Shown one piece after another: positions 49,051 through 61,685 of a stretch of DNA of 64,000 nucleotides (its first letter is position 1; every line of letters starts with the position of its first letter). Under the pieces are notes generated by a model. The model saw only the letters and a program-made list of their open reading frames with translations. It searched no databases and had not been told where the DNA came from. The position numbers were made by a program, and so were the translations under genes. Origin of the DNA: Zerene cesonia (taxonomy: Eukaryota; Arthropoda; Insecta; Lepidoptera; Pieridae); the NCBI RefSeq assembly GCF_012273895.1, contig NC_052102.1, forward strand, positions 4,796,917-4,860,916, given 5' to 3'.

Positions 49051-50108
49051 CAATTGAACATGTGAAATACTTACATAATATTATTTCGTTTCACATAAAC
49101 TTATCTCGAAATTACAGGAACATGCTGGTAGACGGCTTACTTTGTTACGTCGCTCGTCCGTCAAAGATAAATGACGAGTTCAGAAAATGAGCGAGCACAA
49201 TTGTTTCAGTTCCGCCTGATCAATCCAAATTGATGGATTATTATGTTGCTAGTATCATTGAATATCGTTTGTAATGTTATATCATGTATACTATTCCGCA
49301 ATCTATACATTTTCAATCGACTTCAATAAAGAAGGAGGTTATTTCGTTATCTTTATTCGTTACAAGTAAGTACATAGTCTATTACTTAACTTAGGACATG
49401 AATATTGTAACTTGCTGTTACGATTTACGCAAATAAGTCCACATTTTGTAGTGTAAAAGTTTAGCAACTATTAAGCCATTGACTTTACAGTTCTTTGAAA
49501 TACAGAGACAAAAAGTCAAATTTGAAGTAGCAGTTACAAGCTTAAACACTTATGTAGTGGACTAGTGCTCGCTGAAACATAGTAATAAATCTCCAAAAGA
49601 ACAAAATGCGCATTTCCCAATTTTCAGTACAGCATTATAGTAGCTTACAATTCCGTCAACGACAAAGGGAAATTTTTACAAGGCTTTACTTTAAAATGAA
49701 ATTTTAGTTCCTCGGTAAGAACCTATGTAGCTGCGTCTGAATGCGGTTGATTTCATTCATTCGTGAAATTGTTTGAATCATTTTACTTACTCCCAAAATA
49801 ACATAATATCATACATACATAATATAATAGAAATGTATTACTTTTATTTCCAAAAAATACTATACATATTGATAGACTTCTTAACTATTCCTCTATTAAA
49901 CTAAGTATTGTATAACGCATTTTTTTGCATAATTTTCTTTAAAAAGCCCCGTCAACTACTTACTTCTCAGTTCCTTTTTTGGGAATACTTAGTCGCAAAA
50001 TATAAGAGGACAAGTAGTAAAAATTATAAAAAACACTAACATAAATAACGGTTTTGGTGTGCATTCAAACAAATAAAACCATTTCTCTTTATTCCTATTA
50101 TTTAAGAA

Positions 50109-50302
50109 TCCTACTAATATTATAAATGCGAAAGTTTGTAAGGATGTGTGTATGTTTGTTGCTCTTTCACGCAAAAACTACTGAACCGATTGCAATGAAA
50201 TTTGGTACGTAGACAGCTGGACAACTGGAATAACATAAAGGCAACTTTTTATATTCCTATGGGATATGGACTTGCGCGGGTGAAACCACGGGGCGCAGCT
50301 AG
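50109..50302 (+). mobile_element. Helitron-like non-autonomous element, copy 3
   Basis: It starts TCCTACTAATATTATAAATG and ends GGGGCGCAGCTAG; it is flanked by A and T. The terminal hairpin has one mismatch (CGCGGGTGAAACCACG), and a few bases in the ATCCCGATATTCCTACGGGA region are deleted relative to copy 1. It is otherwise close to copies 1 and 2. Confidence 0.75.
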
Positions 50303-53300
50303 TTTATTTTATAAAGAATCTTATATTTTAATTGTGGCAAAAATCCACAGTGGATTTTTGCCCTTTCTTCTTACTCCTTTTAAAAAGAGCATGTTTCTTA
50401 TAATAATGTTCAAAATATAACAATACACGTAATCTGCATAGCCATTTGCTTATAGGTATAGATATATAATATGTATTTACTTGGTGTCGTTATCCTTTCG
50501 CTTTATCAAAGTGTCATCAATCTTGCCTTGCTTACAGAATACAGAGGGCGAGTGACTGATGTTGCATACTTTAGCTGTTTTTATTTACAAACTAAAGGAT
50601 GATTTCGGCTCAATTTACTGTGAACGACAGAAGGGGAAGACAAAAGAACGATTATTTTTCAATACAGGCATGTTCTTTAATTTTGCCATGACTTTCTTGC
50701 AATTTTAGCTGAATTGAGTGTTTGAACGTTTAAGAATTGTTTTTAGCTGTATATAAGTCTGTATTTTTAATGTTTGCTATCGTGTAATGATGTAGGCCAA
50801 ATCGCAAATTACTGTAAATTTAAACTCCAATAAAACATAAGAAATGAGATAGATAAGCGCAATTGCTGGCAGTAAGCACCTCGGTCGCGCCATACGCCTT
50901 CACAATAAATTAAAAATTTAATTAAACTACGAGAGGTCACAACTCACAACTGTTTGATAAACGTTCTCGCTAGCCTTAATTCAGTATAGAAGGATTGTAA
51001 CTGCTTTTTTGATTTTACCCATCGGTGGTTACGGTCTTAATTAAATATTTCACTGTGTATTATGGCAATTCCCTTAAACAATCGAAAAATTCGGCGTAAA
51101 GATTTTTCTTCTATTTTTGTCGTACAAGAAAATTTGATCCTCTCTTATCGTAAATTATAAATACATGATATTGTAACGGAACAACGCAACGCTTCATTAA
51201 ATTTATAATAAGGAGATATAGGTATGCTAAACATGTTGGCAAACAAAATAGATGTCGGCGCCAAATGGGTTATTGAATGGCCATTGAAATACTAATTTCT
51301 GCGTAAAATGAACAATCTCTGTGAGATTTCATTGAATTAAGCTGTATTTATTATTAAAATATACTGGAATCTAGAGGTGATAAATGTTTTCAGAGAATTT
51401 ATCGATGGTTAATATTTTTTTAGCGTATGCAAACGAATAATGTTGTGCCATTTGTCAGTTCTGACCCAAAAAGCTCAGCATTCACAATAATTAGTCACGG
51501 TAAGTCTTCCAAATGGAATTAAGAAAATAATGGAATATGTACCTATGTGGTTGGATACGGAAATACAACAATATATTAAACTATGTATATATAATGTTCC
51601 AAGTCTACATACCAAAAATCAATGTCTTATTATTATATATACTTATTGTCATATAATGTATTAGTATTGCAAACTTTAGCGTAGGTATATCATTCCTATA
51701 TTACCTAAGGTTACGTCTAACACTGACCGATGTACAAGCTGTAACATTACTACAACTGATGACGTGAAGTCAGTGATAATAGCAATATGTTTGCATAAAC
51801 ATCAGATAAGGTTGCAGCATCAAGTGAGTGTGATTTAGATGCAAACTTCAGTACGCTTCTCCCAAATTGCATTAACTTCTCTGAACTGTCTCGAACGTGG
51901 TGGGAATGTTGATTATCAGCCTTGTTATGATCGAGTCGAACAGGGCTTTCTGAGTATTTTGCGAACATCAATGGGTAATTATAGGTTATAATTTTATATT
52001 TATTTAACGAACCCTTAATCCGACAGAACAAAAAATTCCATTTATAATAGTTTAAGATCAAGTTCTTGTGTCATGTTGGTTATAAAATTATGTATTTTAT
52101 ATACATTGAAGTCAATTGCCTGTTCAACTAGAAAACTGCAAAACTGCAAGATAACAAAACAAACACATATAAATTAATAAAAATTATGTTATCAATGTTC
52201 CATCGACTAACTAGTATTACTTATATAAAATTACATATTATTAGCTGTTTAGTAGGCATGTTAAAGTCTAAAACAATTTTTCCATAAAATCGTGCAAAAT
52301 TCCGTCTTAACTGGGTTAAAGCAATTAAGATTCGAGGAAAAAATGGTAAGCTCGTTAATGCGATTGGATTCGAAGGAAGTGTTTTACCTAGACGTTTGTT
52401 GAATCTTTGAGTCGCTGACGTAACCTACTAGATATGATGAACAAAAAACAATATTTTGTTTTATTTAGCAACCAGCTATAGCCCGCGGCTACGCACACGT
52501 TTGTTAATTAAGTTTAATGGATGTTACTATACATATAAACCTTCCACTTGAATCACTCTACCTATCAGAAAAAAACTCCATTAAAAAATCGTTACGTAGT
52601 TTTAGAGCGTTACGTAGTTTTGAGAGAGTATACCGTATGTGTAAACCTCACAGGAATATCAATAATATCATGTCAATATAAAGCACAAGCACATCAGACT
52701 CTCATGTTGACTAAAAGTCAATATATTAAACTGGAAATGTTTGAGATTTTGTTTGCTTGAATATATCTATACAGAAAAAGGTACCTAATCAAATAATCTT
52801 TATCTTTATCTTTATCTTAGTGTCATGTCTATAATTTCTTCTTTATTTTGCCGGGTTAACCCAGGCGAAACTGAAACAAGCGGCTAAGTTTATTACGTAT
52901 ACCCATTAAAAAAACTTAGGTGACGTCAATTAATTCATGATAAATTCCCCTCTCCTACCCCATAGTCTACTTTCGTCAAAAAGAAATTTAATTTTAAATC
53001 AAAAACCAAAATACCCAATAACTTTATTTGCAATTATCTCAGACTTGTAGATAGGTATTTACATAAACTCTTTTAAAATAGTGAACCATATAAACATATT
53101 TTAGTAATTAATAACATTTACTTTGTTTAAAAATCTTCGTATCGAATTCTCTCCGTATTAACAAAAAATGTAACATTTACCGAAACCCCCCTCCTAAAAG
53201 TGAAATGCAACACGACCCCTCCCTACGGTCTAATGCCTTACGTTAATAATGGATGCCTATTTATGAAGAGAAAATATCGATTTAGTCCATAGGAAAAGAA

Positions 53301-54555
53301 TAAACTTCGCTTAAAAATGCATAATATTATTTCAGAATTTGCATTCTGCGCTTAGGTAGGCATTTTCACGTTACTAGGTCATGTGCGAAGCGCTCCGGCA
53401 CTCTGCTCTGCGGAAGAAAAACAATGGACAGCCTATTGTGTCATCATTCGTCTTTTTTTGATAACTAATTTGCGGTAATTTTTAGTATACTCGTGTGCCT
53501 TGCTAGTGAAAATGAGGATTAAATATATGTATTATAATAATAATTAAGCGATTTAAAAGACGCCTTACCAATATACCTAACTACATTATATTCACCTGTA
53601 TCATTTTGCTAATCGTAAAAAATGTTTACGCTGAAATTTAATTTTTAAAATGTAGTACTCTAGATACATGTATCGGATAACACGATGCTTTGTGAATAAG
53701 GCCTGAAGTTAATACATAAAAAGTTAATCTGCGATCATCGCGCTAGATAACTTTTTAGTTGGTTGCAATAAATTGCTCATATTCAAGAGCCCCAGATTAA
53801 ATTTAAAGGCTTAACGCACATCAATTTGTGTAATTAAAAAGTATTTCAATTAAAATCGCGTGTAGCCAAAAAGTTAACGTTTCTAGTTGTTTCTGTTTAA
53901 GTAAAACGTTTTAATGTATGATAACACGTAATTGGATTTTAGAAAAGTTATTATAATTATGTTCCATTATTTATATATAAATGTTGAGAATTGATTATGC
54001 TAGTTTACAGAATGTTTGGACGTTATATTATATTATGTATTCCATGTAAGAAGCTTTATTACTTATGGTATACTTTTCTTTTATTACTTAAATAAATTGT
54101 TTCATGATCAATGAGAGTTGTAAACATGTACCTATATTGATTCAAAGAAGGCAATCCATCAAACAATTTTTACTTGCGTTAATAGATTTGATTAAAGAGT
54201 TTAGTCTTATATTATCTGCGATAAAGCTAGATTACTCAATCTTTTAAGTATGAGTACCGAAGTTGAGAAGTTATTTACTCTGAAACAGATTCAAACCTAT
54301 TTCAAAATGTATTAGCAGATTCAAACGTATTTCAAAATGTTATTTATGAAATACCCCACAAATTTTAGCTTATTCTATAATTTTAAATTATAGTGCCCTT
54401 GTTATTTTATTATGGTCTTCCAAAGTGGACTCGTTCCGGTCAAGGCTATCTATTCAAGTCAATTCAGAATCTTACTCAGCGTCTAGTCTCTCAACATCTA
54501 TTATAGCAATATAACAATGACATAATATATATGTATATACATATGTATATTCATA

Positions 54556-54750
54556 CTAGCTTTCCGCTCGCGTAGTCATATGAAAAGTTTGCTTTCCAAA
54601 GTGTCTTCCGCATTGTGGGTTTTCGAGATAAAAAATATGCTAATCCCTTTCTCGGTTCCAAACTATATCTGTACGCAATTTCATTAAAATCAGTTCAATG
54701 GCCTAGGAGTTAAGAAAGAGATAGACAAACAAATAGACATATATATAGTA
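54556..54750 (-). repeat. Degenerate interspersed repeat
   Basis: ACTAGCTTTCCGCTCGCGTA at one end, with GTACGCAATTTCATTAAAAT and AGTTCAATGGCCTAGGAGTT in the middle. Same class as the fragment at 11428. Confidence 0.45.
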
Positions 54751-57394
54751 TTTAAATACTTAGTATTTATAATAATAGTAGGGCTCTGATGTTTAATTTA
54801 TTAATTATCCTCACGTAGAGAACAAAACCTAATTAGCCAGTAGTTGGGAAACATTCGTGAACATAATCTAGGTTTCTCTTTGAGGTAGGCGATTACTGCG
54901 GCAACCACTCGCAATTACAGGTTACACAATTTCTACCGACATGATTGGAGCTAAGTACCCATAATGTGAACTGAACGGTAATATATAAAATTGGGATAAA
55001 CAATAGGTTATTCTTGACCATTATTATTTTATACAAAAGGATGTTAAAGGAGGATTTATTGTAATCTGGCAGTAAATGGTGATCTTTCACCTGTGAAAGA
55101 ACAAAAGTAATATCAAAGAGAACTTTTTTTTATACATAAACGAGAAAACATTTGTATCGAAAACGGAAACAAAAATTAGTCTCAACAAGGCAATTATTAA
55201 ATCACGTTAATTCACAGTTTCATTGTTCACAGGCCATACAATTTACAATTCTGTACTCACTTATAGTCGGTACTATAACCGTTATAACCTATATATAGTC
55301 TTTATTGTACCCAAAAAGCGTGTTGGTATTGATACAGAATGCTTAGTTGTGATTTGCATCATGCACAAACCGTAACTAACCAACCTTAGCGATACGTGAC
55401 GCTAGAAACCACTAGTTTCCCAGTACCCGTTTATGGAAATTGGAACAGACGAACTGAAAGCTTCGGTGTTTTATATAATTACACACAACTCAAACATCAC
55501 TTGCGTTCTCTTCAAGCATAGAGAGTCAGAAACATTAAGCGCTACATTGAAGTAGGGCTTTGAGGTAGAAGGAACGCACCATATGATTCCTTCAAGTCAA
55601 CAATGAAAATTAATTAGTTTTCGTTTATGGATTTTTAAGGTTATCTGCGTAGTTTTCTTCAGCTATCCCATTTTACCAACATTTCATTGCGTTTCGCTCT
55701 TAACAGGATCAATGAGTGATAATACATTTTAAGCCACGTTCCTTAAGATAGATAGCAAACTATAAAAACATAAATCGGATGTGCACCTATATACAAGAAC
55801 GAATCTTCCATTAATAACTTCAATCAACCTCTTCATATTTGTACTATTTAATGCCATCAATAGAAAAAAATAATATCGAAAGGAATGAGGCTGCAGTTCA
55901 GTGGATTCATATTATTAAAGTTATTCATGTAACAATAATTACAGGCGACAATAAAAACGTGTGACAAAGATTGATAATAATAGTGTCCGCAAAATTACAG
56001 ACACGAGTAGGCATTTGCTCATTCGAATGTGGTTACGCATTAAATGCAGGCGGTTTCATTACGGCTTATTTTAAACAGCTATTTGAATGCAACAAAACTT
56101 AACCAATCACGATTTTAAATTAAATTAAACGGCTTGGTGAAATAAATGATTTGGCAAATTGAAGTGGTATAAGTATATTTAACGATAATTATACCTACAT
56201 ACTACCTTATAATGGATAAACATTTATTGCTTTCCACTGTGAAAGGAAAAAATCTATAGCTCAAAAAATACTCGTTTCATTGAATTTCTCTGTAAAGAAC
56301 GTTGTTATAACTCAAAATTTTAAGCATTTAAACGTGTTGATTCACTTCCAATGCAGTGAAAATAATACAGTCGAATATGTGAACTGATTACATAAATGTA
56401 ACCTACATTATATAACATATACAATGGCGTCGCTAAGTGAATTGTATTTTCCCTATTGAGTTATTCTAGATAATACATCAACACGCCAAACCTAGTTTAC
56501 CAAGCCTTAATTTAGGAACGATCATTTAGCCAACATGTCCGCAATAATCACATTTCTATAACGGTCTGTAACTATATGCAATGTGTTCAAACTTCTAGCG
56601 CATATGATTTTATTACAAACTAGCGGAGTTAGCAATTTTCTATGACCATAGGAATAAATTAAAATTTACATAACGATAATTCATTGATTGACGTAGGCAC
56701 ATTTTTCTTGGTAGGTATGACAAATATTATACATTTTTTTTAATCCTTTATATTAATAAAGGCGTTTTACTGAAAAAAAGTAAGTACACCTACAACTAGA
56801 TAATAAATACTTCAAAATTAGTGTATTCTCGAGTTACCGATTGCAATATTATTACCTATTAGAACGCGGACTCATTTATAAGCAATATATGTTTTCGAAA
56901 GATAATATAAACATAGCTTTATTGCTTGTATATTATATACACACCTATCTACGGTACAAAGTTATGGTGCCATTTGTTGACAAAAGTTACGCCTGTATAT
57001 TGAATTGACTGCTTTCAAAGGAATACGCAAGTAATCAGTTGACATTGAACAAATAAAATTAATTCGCATTACCATCTGTTTCCCGGGCAATATTCATTCG
57101 TATCTCGTCGTGCATCAATATTGTCGGGTATATCACGTACGCCAGCGTTTCATTTTGCACATGCTTTAATATGTTTCAGTTCACGTTATTTGCCACATTT
57201 GTTAGTCGTATTTGAAACTACACAACCAAAAATCGATATAGCTTAACGCAAGTTTGCGTCCAATTTCTACATGCCACAAAAATTGTCAAAGGTTTCACAT
57301 ACTCGAAGCCTTTGACTTTTCGATTCCACAACTGGCTCACAAATTACATCTGCATATGACTGTTCTCTATTATATATGCAATTATGATGTCTTT

Positions 57395-57729
57395 TTTATG
57401 TTATTTTATAGTCGGCAATGGAGCTGGTGGGACGCCCAATGTTAAGCGCTACCACCGCCCATGAACATTTGGAGAGGCATAAGGTCCATTGCAACCTTAC
57501 GCCTCTACAAATGGATTGTCGACTTTTTGGGAAGGGATTAAGAAAGGATTGGCGATAGCACTAAAGGAAAAGACTGGGAAGAGTAAGGAGAAGGATATGG
57601 GCCTCCGGCTCCCCCACTCACCGAACGAAACACAGCAGAATGCTATTTCACGCCGTTCTTCTGTGGGGGTGTGGTATTTCCCCGGTGCGAGCTAGCCCAA
57701 TTCTTGCTGGAGCGTGCTCGACTACCACA
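57395..57729 (+). repeat. Interspersed repeat family R2, copy C
   Basis: Full landmark order: GTCGGCAATGGAGCTGGTGG, GTTAAGCGCTACCACCGCCC, the GGAGAGGCATAAGG..CCTTACGCCTCTAC palindrome, GGGCCTCCGGCTCCCCCACT, CTGTGGGGGTGTGGTATTTC and GCGTGCTCGACTACCACAT. No protein is encoded that resembles a transposase. Confidence 0.75.
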
Positions 57730-59469
57730 TACATTATAATACATTATAGTAAGTATTATTCGGCTATGGTTTTATTTGTTGATAGGCATGTTTATCGAAG
57801 CATTTGTCTTTATAGAAGATCTGTATAAAAATTATGGAATTTTCTGTATGTCTTTCTATAAAACTCGATTCACGATACGAAAATAAGATTACAATACCTT
57901 CTTTACTTAAAATTTTTCAAAATAAATTCTATCTATTATTAAGCAGTAGCAGAACCGTCTCTCGTTAACTTTATGTATCTATTTAAGTAACAACACTTCT
58001 TTTTTGTGTAGTGTACTTATTTGTATTTTTATGTTTCTAAGAAATATATTCTTGGAAATATTAAAATTAAACTGATAGGTACCTATTAATCGCATTAGAT
58101 AAATCAACTTCGTGGAGTAAACGGGCAATATTAAAATCTTGTTTGTTCTGCTGATAAAGCTTTCGAAACTTGGAAAAGCAAATTCTTCGGTAAACTTTAT
58201 ACAATGAATTCAGCAATTTTTATATTATATTTGTGTGTTTTATCACAAATTGTAAAATTATTAGTAATAGTATCTTACAAATATAATATAATACCCTTTT
58301 AGATATGTATTGAAATTTATTAATTTTATATGACTCATAAATATCAATCAGTCAATGCAAGTTCCTAGAACTTTTTCAGAACAAACCGGTCAATATTGTG
58401 CTTGTAATTTGTACGAATGTCGTTTATATACCAAATACTTACATAAAATACTTCTTGTAATAATATGAAATAACTATAGTTTCATACGTTCTCTTTTTTG
58501 AGCATTTTCGTGGTACGATCCCATAATATCATAATCCTATATCTGTTAATACCGTTTCAGGTAAAATGTAGCGAATGAAATGCAATTTCAATTTTCATTA
58601 TATTATTTAATAACTCTCCAATATTTATTTGCACTTTCGTAAATTCATATCAATTTATCTTTATGAAAATATTCAGAATTATTAATATAAATGACCGTCG
58701 AAATAATGCATAGCACATAACGATTCATGGAATATTTAATTTAATTCACCACTAATACACACAGGTACATAAGTATGTGTATTTTAAATAAATCCACAAA
58801 ATTCTCATAAGAGCTCAAGTACTTTCCGTACAGTTAAAAGGCCTTTTGTGGAAAAATCATCTTTATAAATTTTCGCCTAGCAAAGATTTCTTCCGTATCA
58901 TTTATGAATATGAACGAACTCTTAACGAAGCTTGCAGTGTTCTCTTATCATGAAAGATGTAATGGTTTTCATTTATTTTGTTTATGTACCAGACCTCATA
59001 TTTATTTATGTTTGCTATTTAATTCATTCGCTGAGATTTATTTTCACTATATTTCTGTTTTATTACGTGAGTTGTATACATAGGTATTGTTGTGTTGTAA
59101 GAAAACAAATGAATAATGAGTTATATGATAGAAGTACAGATAGAGAACTCGTTCACCTACAAACTTATTTCAAATTAACTGTTCGCCCTGGCTTCGCCCT
59201 CAGAAGTTTTTGCGAGAAAATATTACAAACATACAAATTTGTTTATAATATTAGTGTTGTTAAAGTTGATATATATGATGCGATTGAACAAACACAGTAA
59301 TTTAATTTCATAGTTTCACTTATTAATTTCTTACTTTTAGTTCTATTCAAAAGTAATAGAGATCCACATTTTGTGTTACTTTAACAATTGTGGATATTAT
59401 CACTTTAAATATGACACGTTTAAGTGTGCTAAGAGGGGAGAATCACGTAAAAAGGAAAAAATAAAACAG

Positions 59470-61685
59470 ATTGCATTTTTTCATACTTTATTCATTCTTT
59501 TATGTAATTTTCAGAGTTGTACAACTAAATAATCACAGTTGAAACAAAACATAACTATGTAGGTATAATAATTAATGTCTAAAATAAAATTACGTGCACC
59601 GATCACGTACGGTGTCGGCATTTGTTTGTACTGGGATTGTGTGCTCTGCCGTCTTAATTAGTGTACATACAGTATTTTAATAATCACCAAAATACAGTGA
59701 AATATAGTGTTATTTTCATGTGTACCTATATTTAGTAGAAAGCAGTAACGTGTCGAGTAGCAGCTGCGGCGAAACGTTACTCATGATGCATAAATTTCGA
59801 ACGCAAATGTTTTTGCTTTAAATGTAACAACGATAATTTCGTCGGTAACATGACAGCATGCACGAGCGTGGAATATTTACAGCAATTATCAACATATCTT
59901 TGGTAAAAACGTATTAAATTGTAAAGGTACACACATCGCAGACAAAGCAGAGCGTATTCAAAGAAATATCAAGGTTCTTGTGCATCGATTAGCACGTTAC
60001 TGTCGATTGAGGAGAAAGTATCACGTTCATTATAAAAAAGTTCAAAAAATCAATATACAATATCATATGTATACGACAGAAATATAAAATCGGACCAAAC
60101 GCTATCGTAATTCGTCTATATATGATTACTGGCAGTGTAATGATATTATAAAAGAACAATAAAACCTAGAATATCAATCTCGGACTAACTATCAACGTCT
60201 ACTTACACAAATAGTAATTAACGAGAATTGCTTTATTATTGAGACTTGAATATTCATTTTGAGTGCAAACTAGAGTGTTCTTACAGTATTCGAAGTCTAT
60301 ATGTAAAGAAATAACCGAATCTACATAATCTTAGGCTTTCAAACGCATAATAAAAATCAGTCATTTTAACATAATTCAGTATATTTCTAAAATTTACACT
60401 GATCCTAATTCGATGTCGAGGTGAGACAGTATTTGCGAAACCTTTAATAAATTTAATTATTTTACTATAAATTCTTAAAAATTAGATTTAAATTAGTGAC
60501 TTCTAACGGTTCCGGGGACTATCTCACGTCAAAATCGATAACATAAATCTAGCACAACACTCTTAGTAAGTTATTGATATTTTCCTAGGTGCGACTAAAT
60601 TTATACGTAAATATATGAATAAATAAAGTGCAAACACTTATCGCTATGGTCATTAGCTGCATCGATAATAATGCTAATAAATTGGCACTGTCCCATTCAT
60701 ATCTGCGCTCGTCGGAGCCGACGCCGCGCTCTCGCTCGCACGCACTCGCTCGCACATCGCGCGTCCCGCTCCGCTACGCCTCGCGCCCGGCGCCCTACGT
60801 CCGGCGCCCTACGCCCCGCGCCCCACTCGCCCCGAGCCGACAGAGAACTCTCCTCTATCAAAACTACGTATAATTTACCGAGCCCAATGCCCGCACGTGG
60901 GTGTCTAAAATTTATCAACTACTCTACATGGAGACTTTAGGAGAGGAACACCAGTTATTGTACACTTACGAAGAGATTTCGAATAGAGATGTCGATCGTT
61001 TTATATTAGACTAAATTGGGGGTAGAATTTTATTAAATATTTATATGTACATCCCCCGGCGATTATTCCACATACTGAATGAGCATTATAAACTCGACGT
61101 CCGTTCGGACGAATTTTTTAAATATTATTATTAATCATTAATATAAAATATAACATATATTTTTATATTAGGTATAACGATTTGTTACGGAAGGGCCGTA
61201 AGTTAAGATATATCACGTAAAGCTGCGGACTTACAAAATACTCGTATAAATTATTCACATTTATAGCACACTATCTACAAACACCCACGGTTGACTTATG
61301 GCCCTCCTGCATAAATCCACTTACATCAATAACTTCCAATAAAATACTGACTCATAATATTTATGGCTAACTCGAATAAAAACTTATATCAAATATTTGG
61401 TGAAGATACACGTTTTGTCTCAAAACGACGCAATACGCCCCAAACGAGAGCGCTCTTAAGCTAACACGTCTATCAATTAAATATTAATAAACTAAAATGT
61501 TCGTGAGCACAGCCCACACTTTAGGTGCGTATCATAATATATTTGCCTAGCCTGTAAACGTAAACAAAAAGACGCGGGTGGTGTCTCTCCCAAGATAGCT
61601 TAAAAGTGTCTTATTAATTAGAAACGTGGGAGACAATTGACTAAATTTGCGCGATGTAATGCGCGTGTTATGCGTTTAACCGAAC
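59470..61685 (-). other. CadN: Probable CadN 3' UTR
   Basis: About 2.2 kb from the cadherin stop codon to a canonical minus-strand AATAAA (TTTATT on plus at 59487-59492). Mostly AT-rich, with no coding frame of interest. It includes one minus-strand TGTAAATA (59874-59881) and the CpG-rich patch at 60700-60850. The extent is inferred from the poly(A) signal. Confidence 0.45.
60700..60850. other. CpG-rich patch inside the CadN 3' UTR
   Basis: About 150 bp of GC-rich sequence with repeated CTCGCTCGCACGCAC-like units (GCGAG/GTGCG on the minus strand), sharply different from the AT-rich surroundings. Short frames cross it on both strands but none resembles a protein. It could be a promoter-like island, a structured UTR element or a simple-sequence expansion. 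Confidence 0.5.

Larger units (their letters stand above)
46260..59470. other. Gene-poor intergenic DNA between the ZCCHC gene and CadN
   Basis: About 13 kb, AT-rich. I found no conserved protein, splice-flanked frame, tRNA or rRNA. The contents I can name are repeats: a diverged element at 46570-46740, R3 copies at 47461-47744 and 48910-49050, a partial R2 left end at 48255-48310, the Helitron-like copy at 50109-50302, a diverged relative at 54556-54750, and R2 copy C at 57395-57729. Confidence 0.5.

Noticed and set aside
48546..49061. Minus-strand 171-codon frame
   Set aside because: Runs through an R3 repeat; no domain, no splice support, composition not protein-like.
58932..59300. Plus-strand 122-codon hydrophobic frame
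   Set aside because: AT-rich F/Y/I/L composition only; includes a repeat-like block (CGCCCTGGCTTCGCCCTC), no homology recognised.
60628..60940. Overlapping frames on both strands of the CpG-rich patch
   Set aside because: Arg/Ala/Ser-rich on every frame as expected from CG repeats; not a gene.
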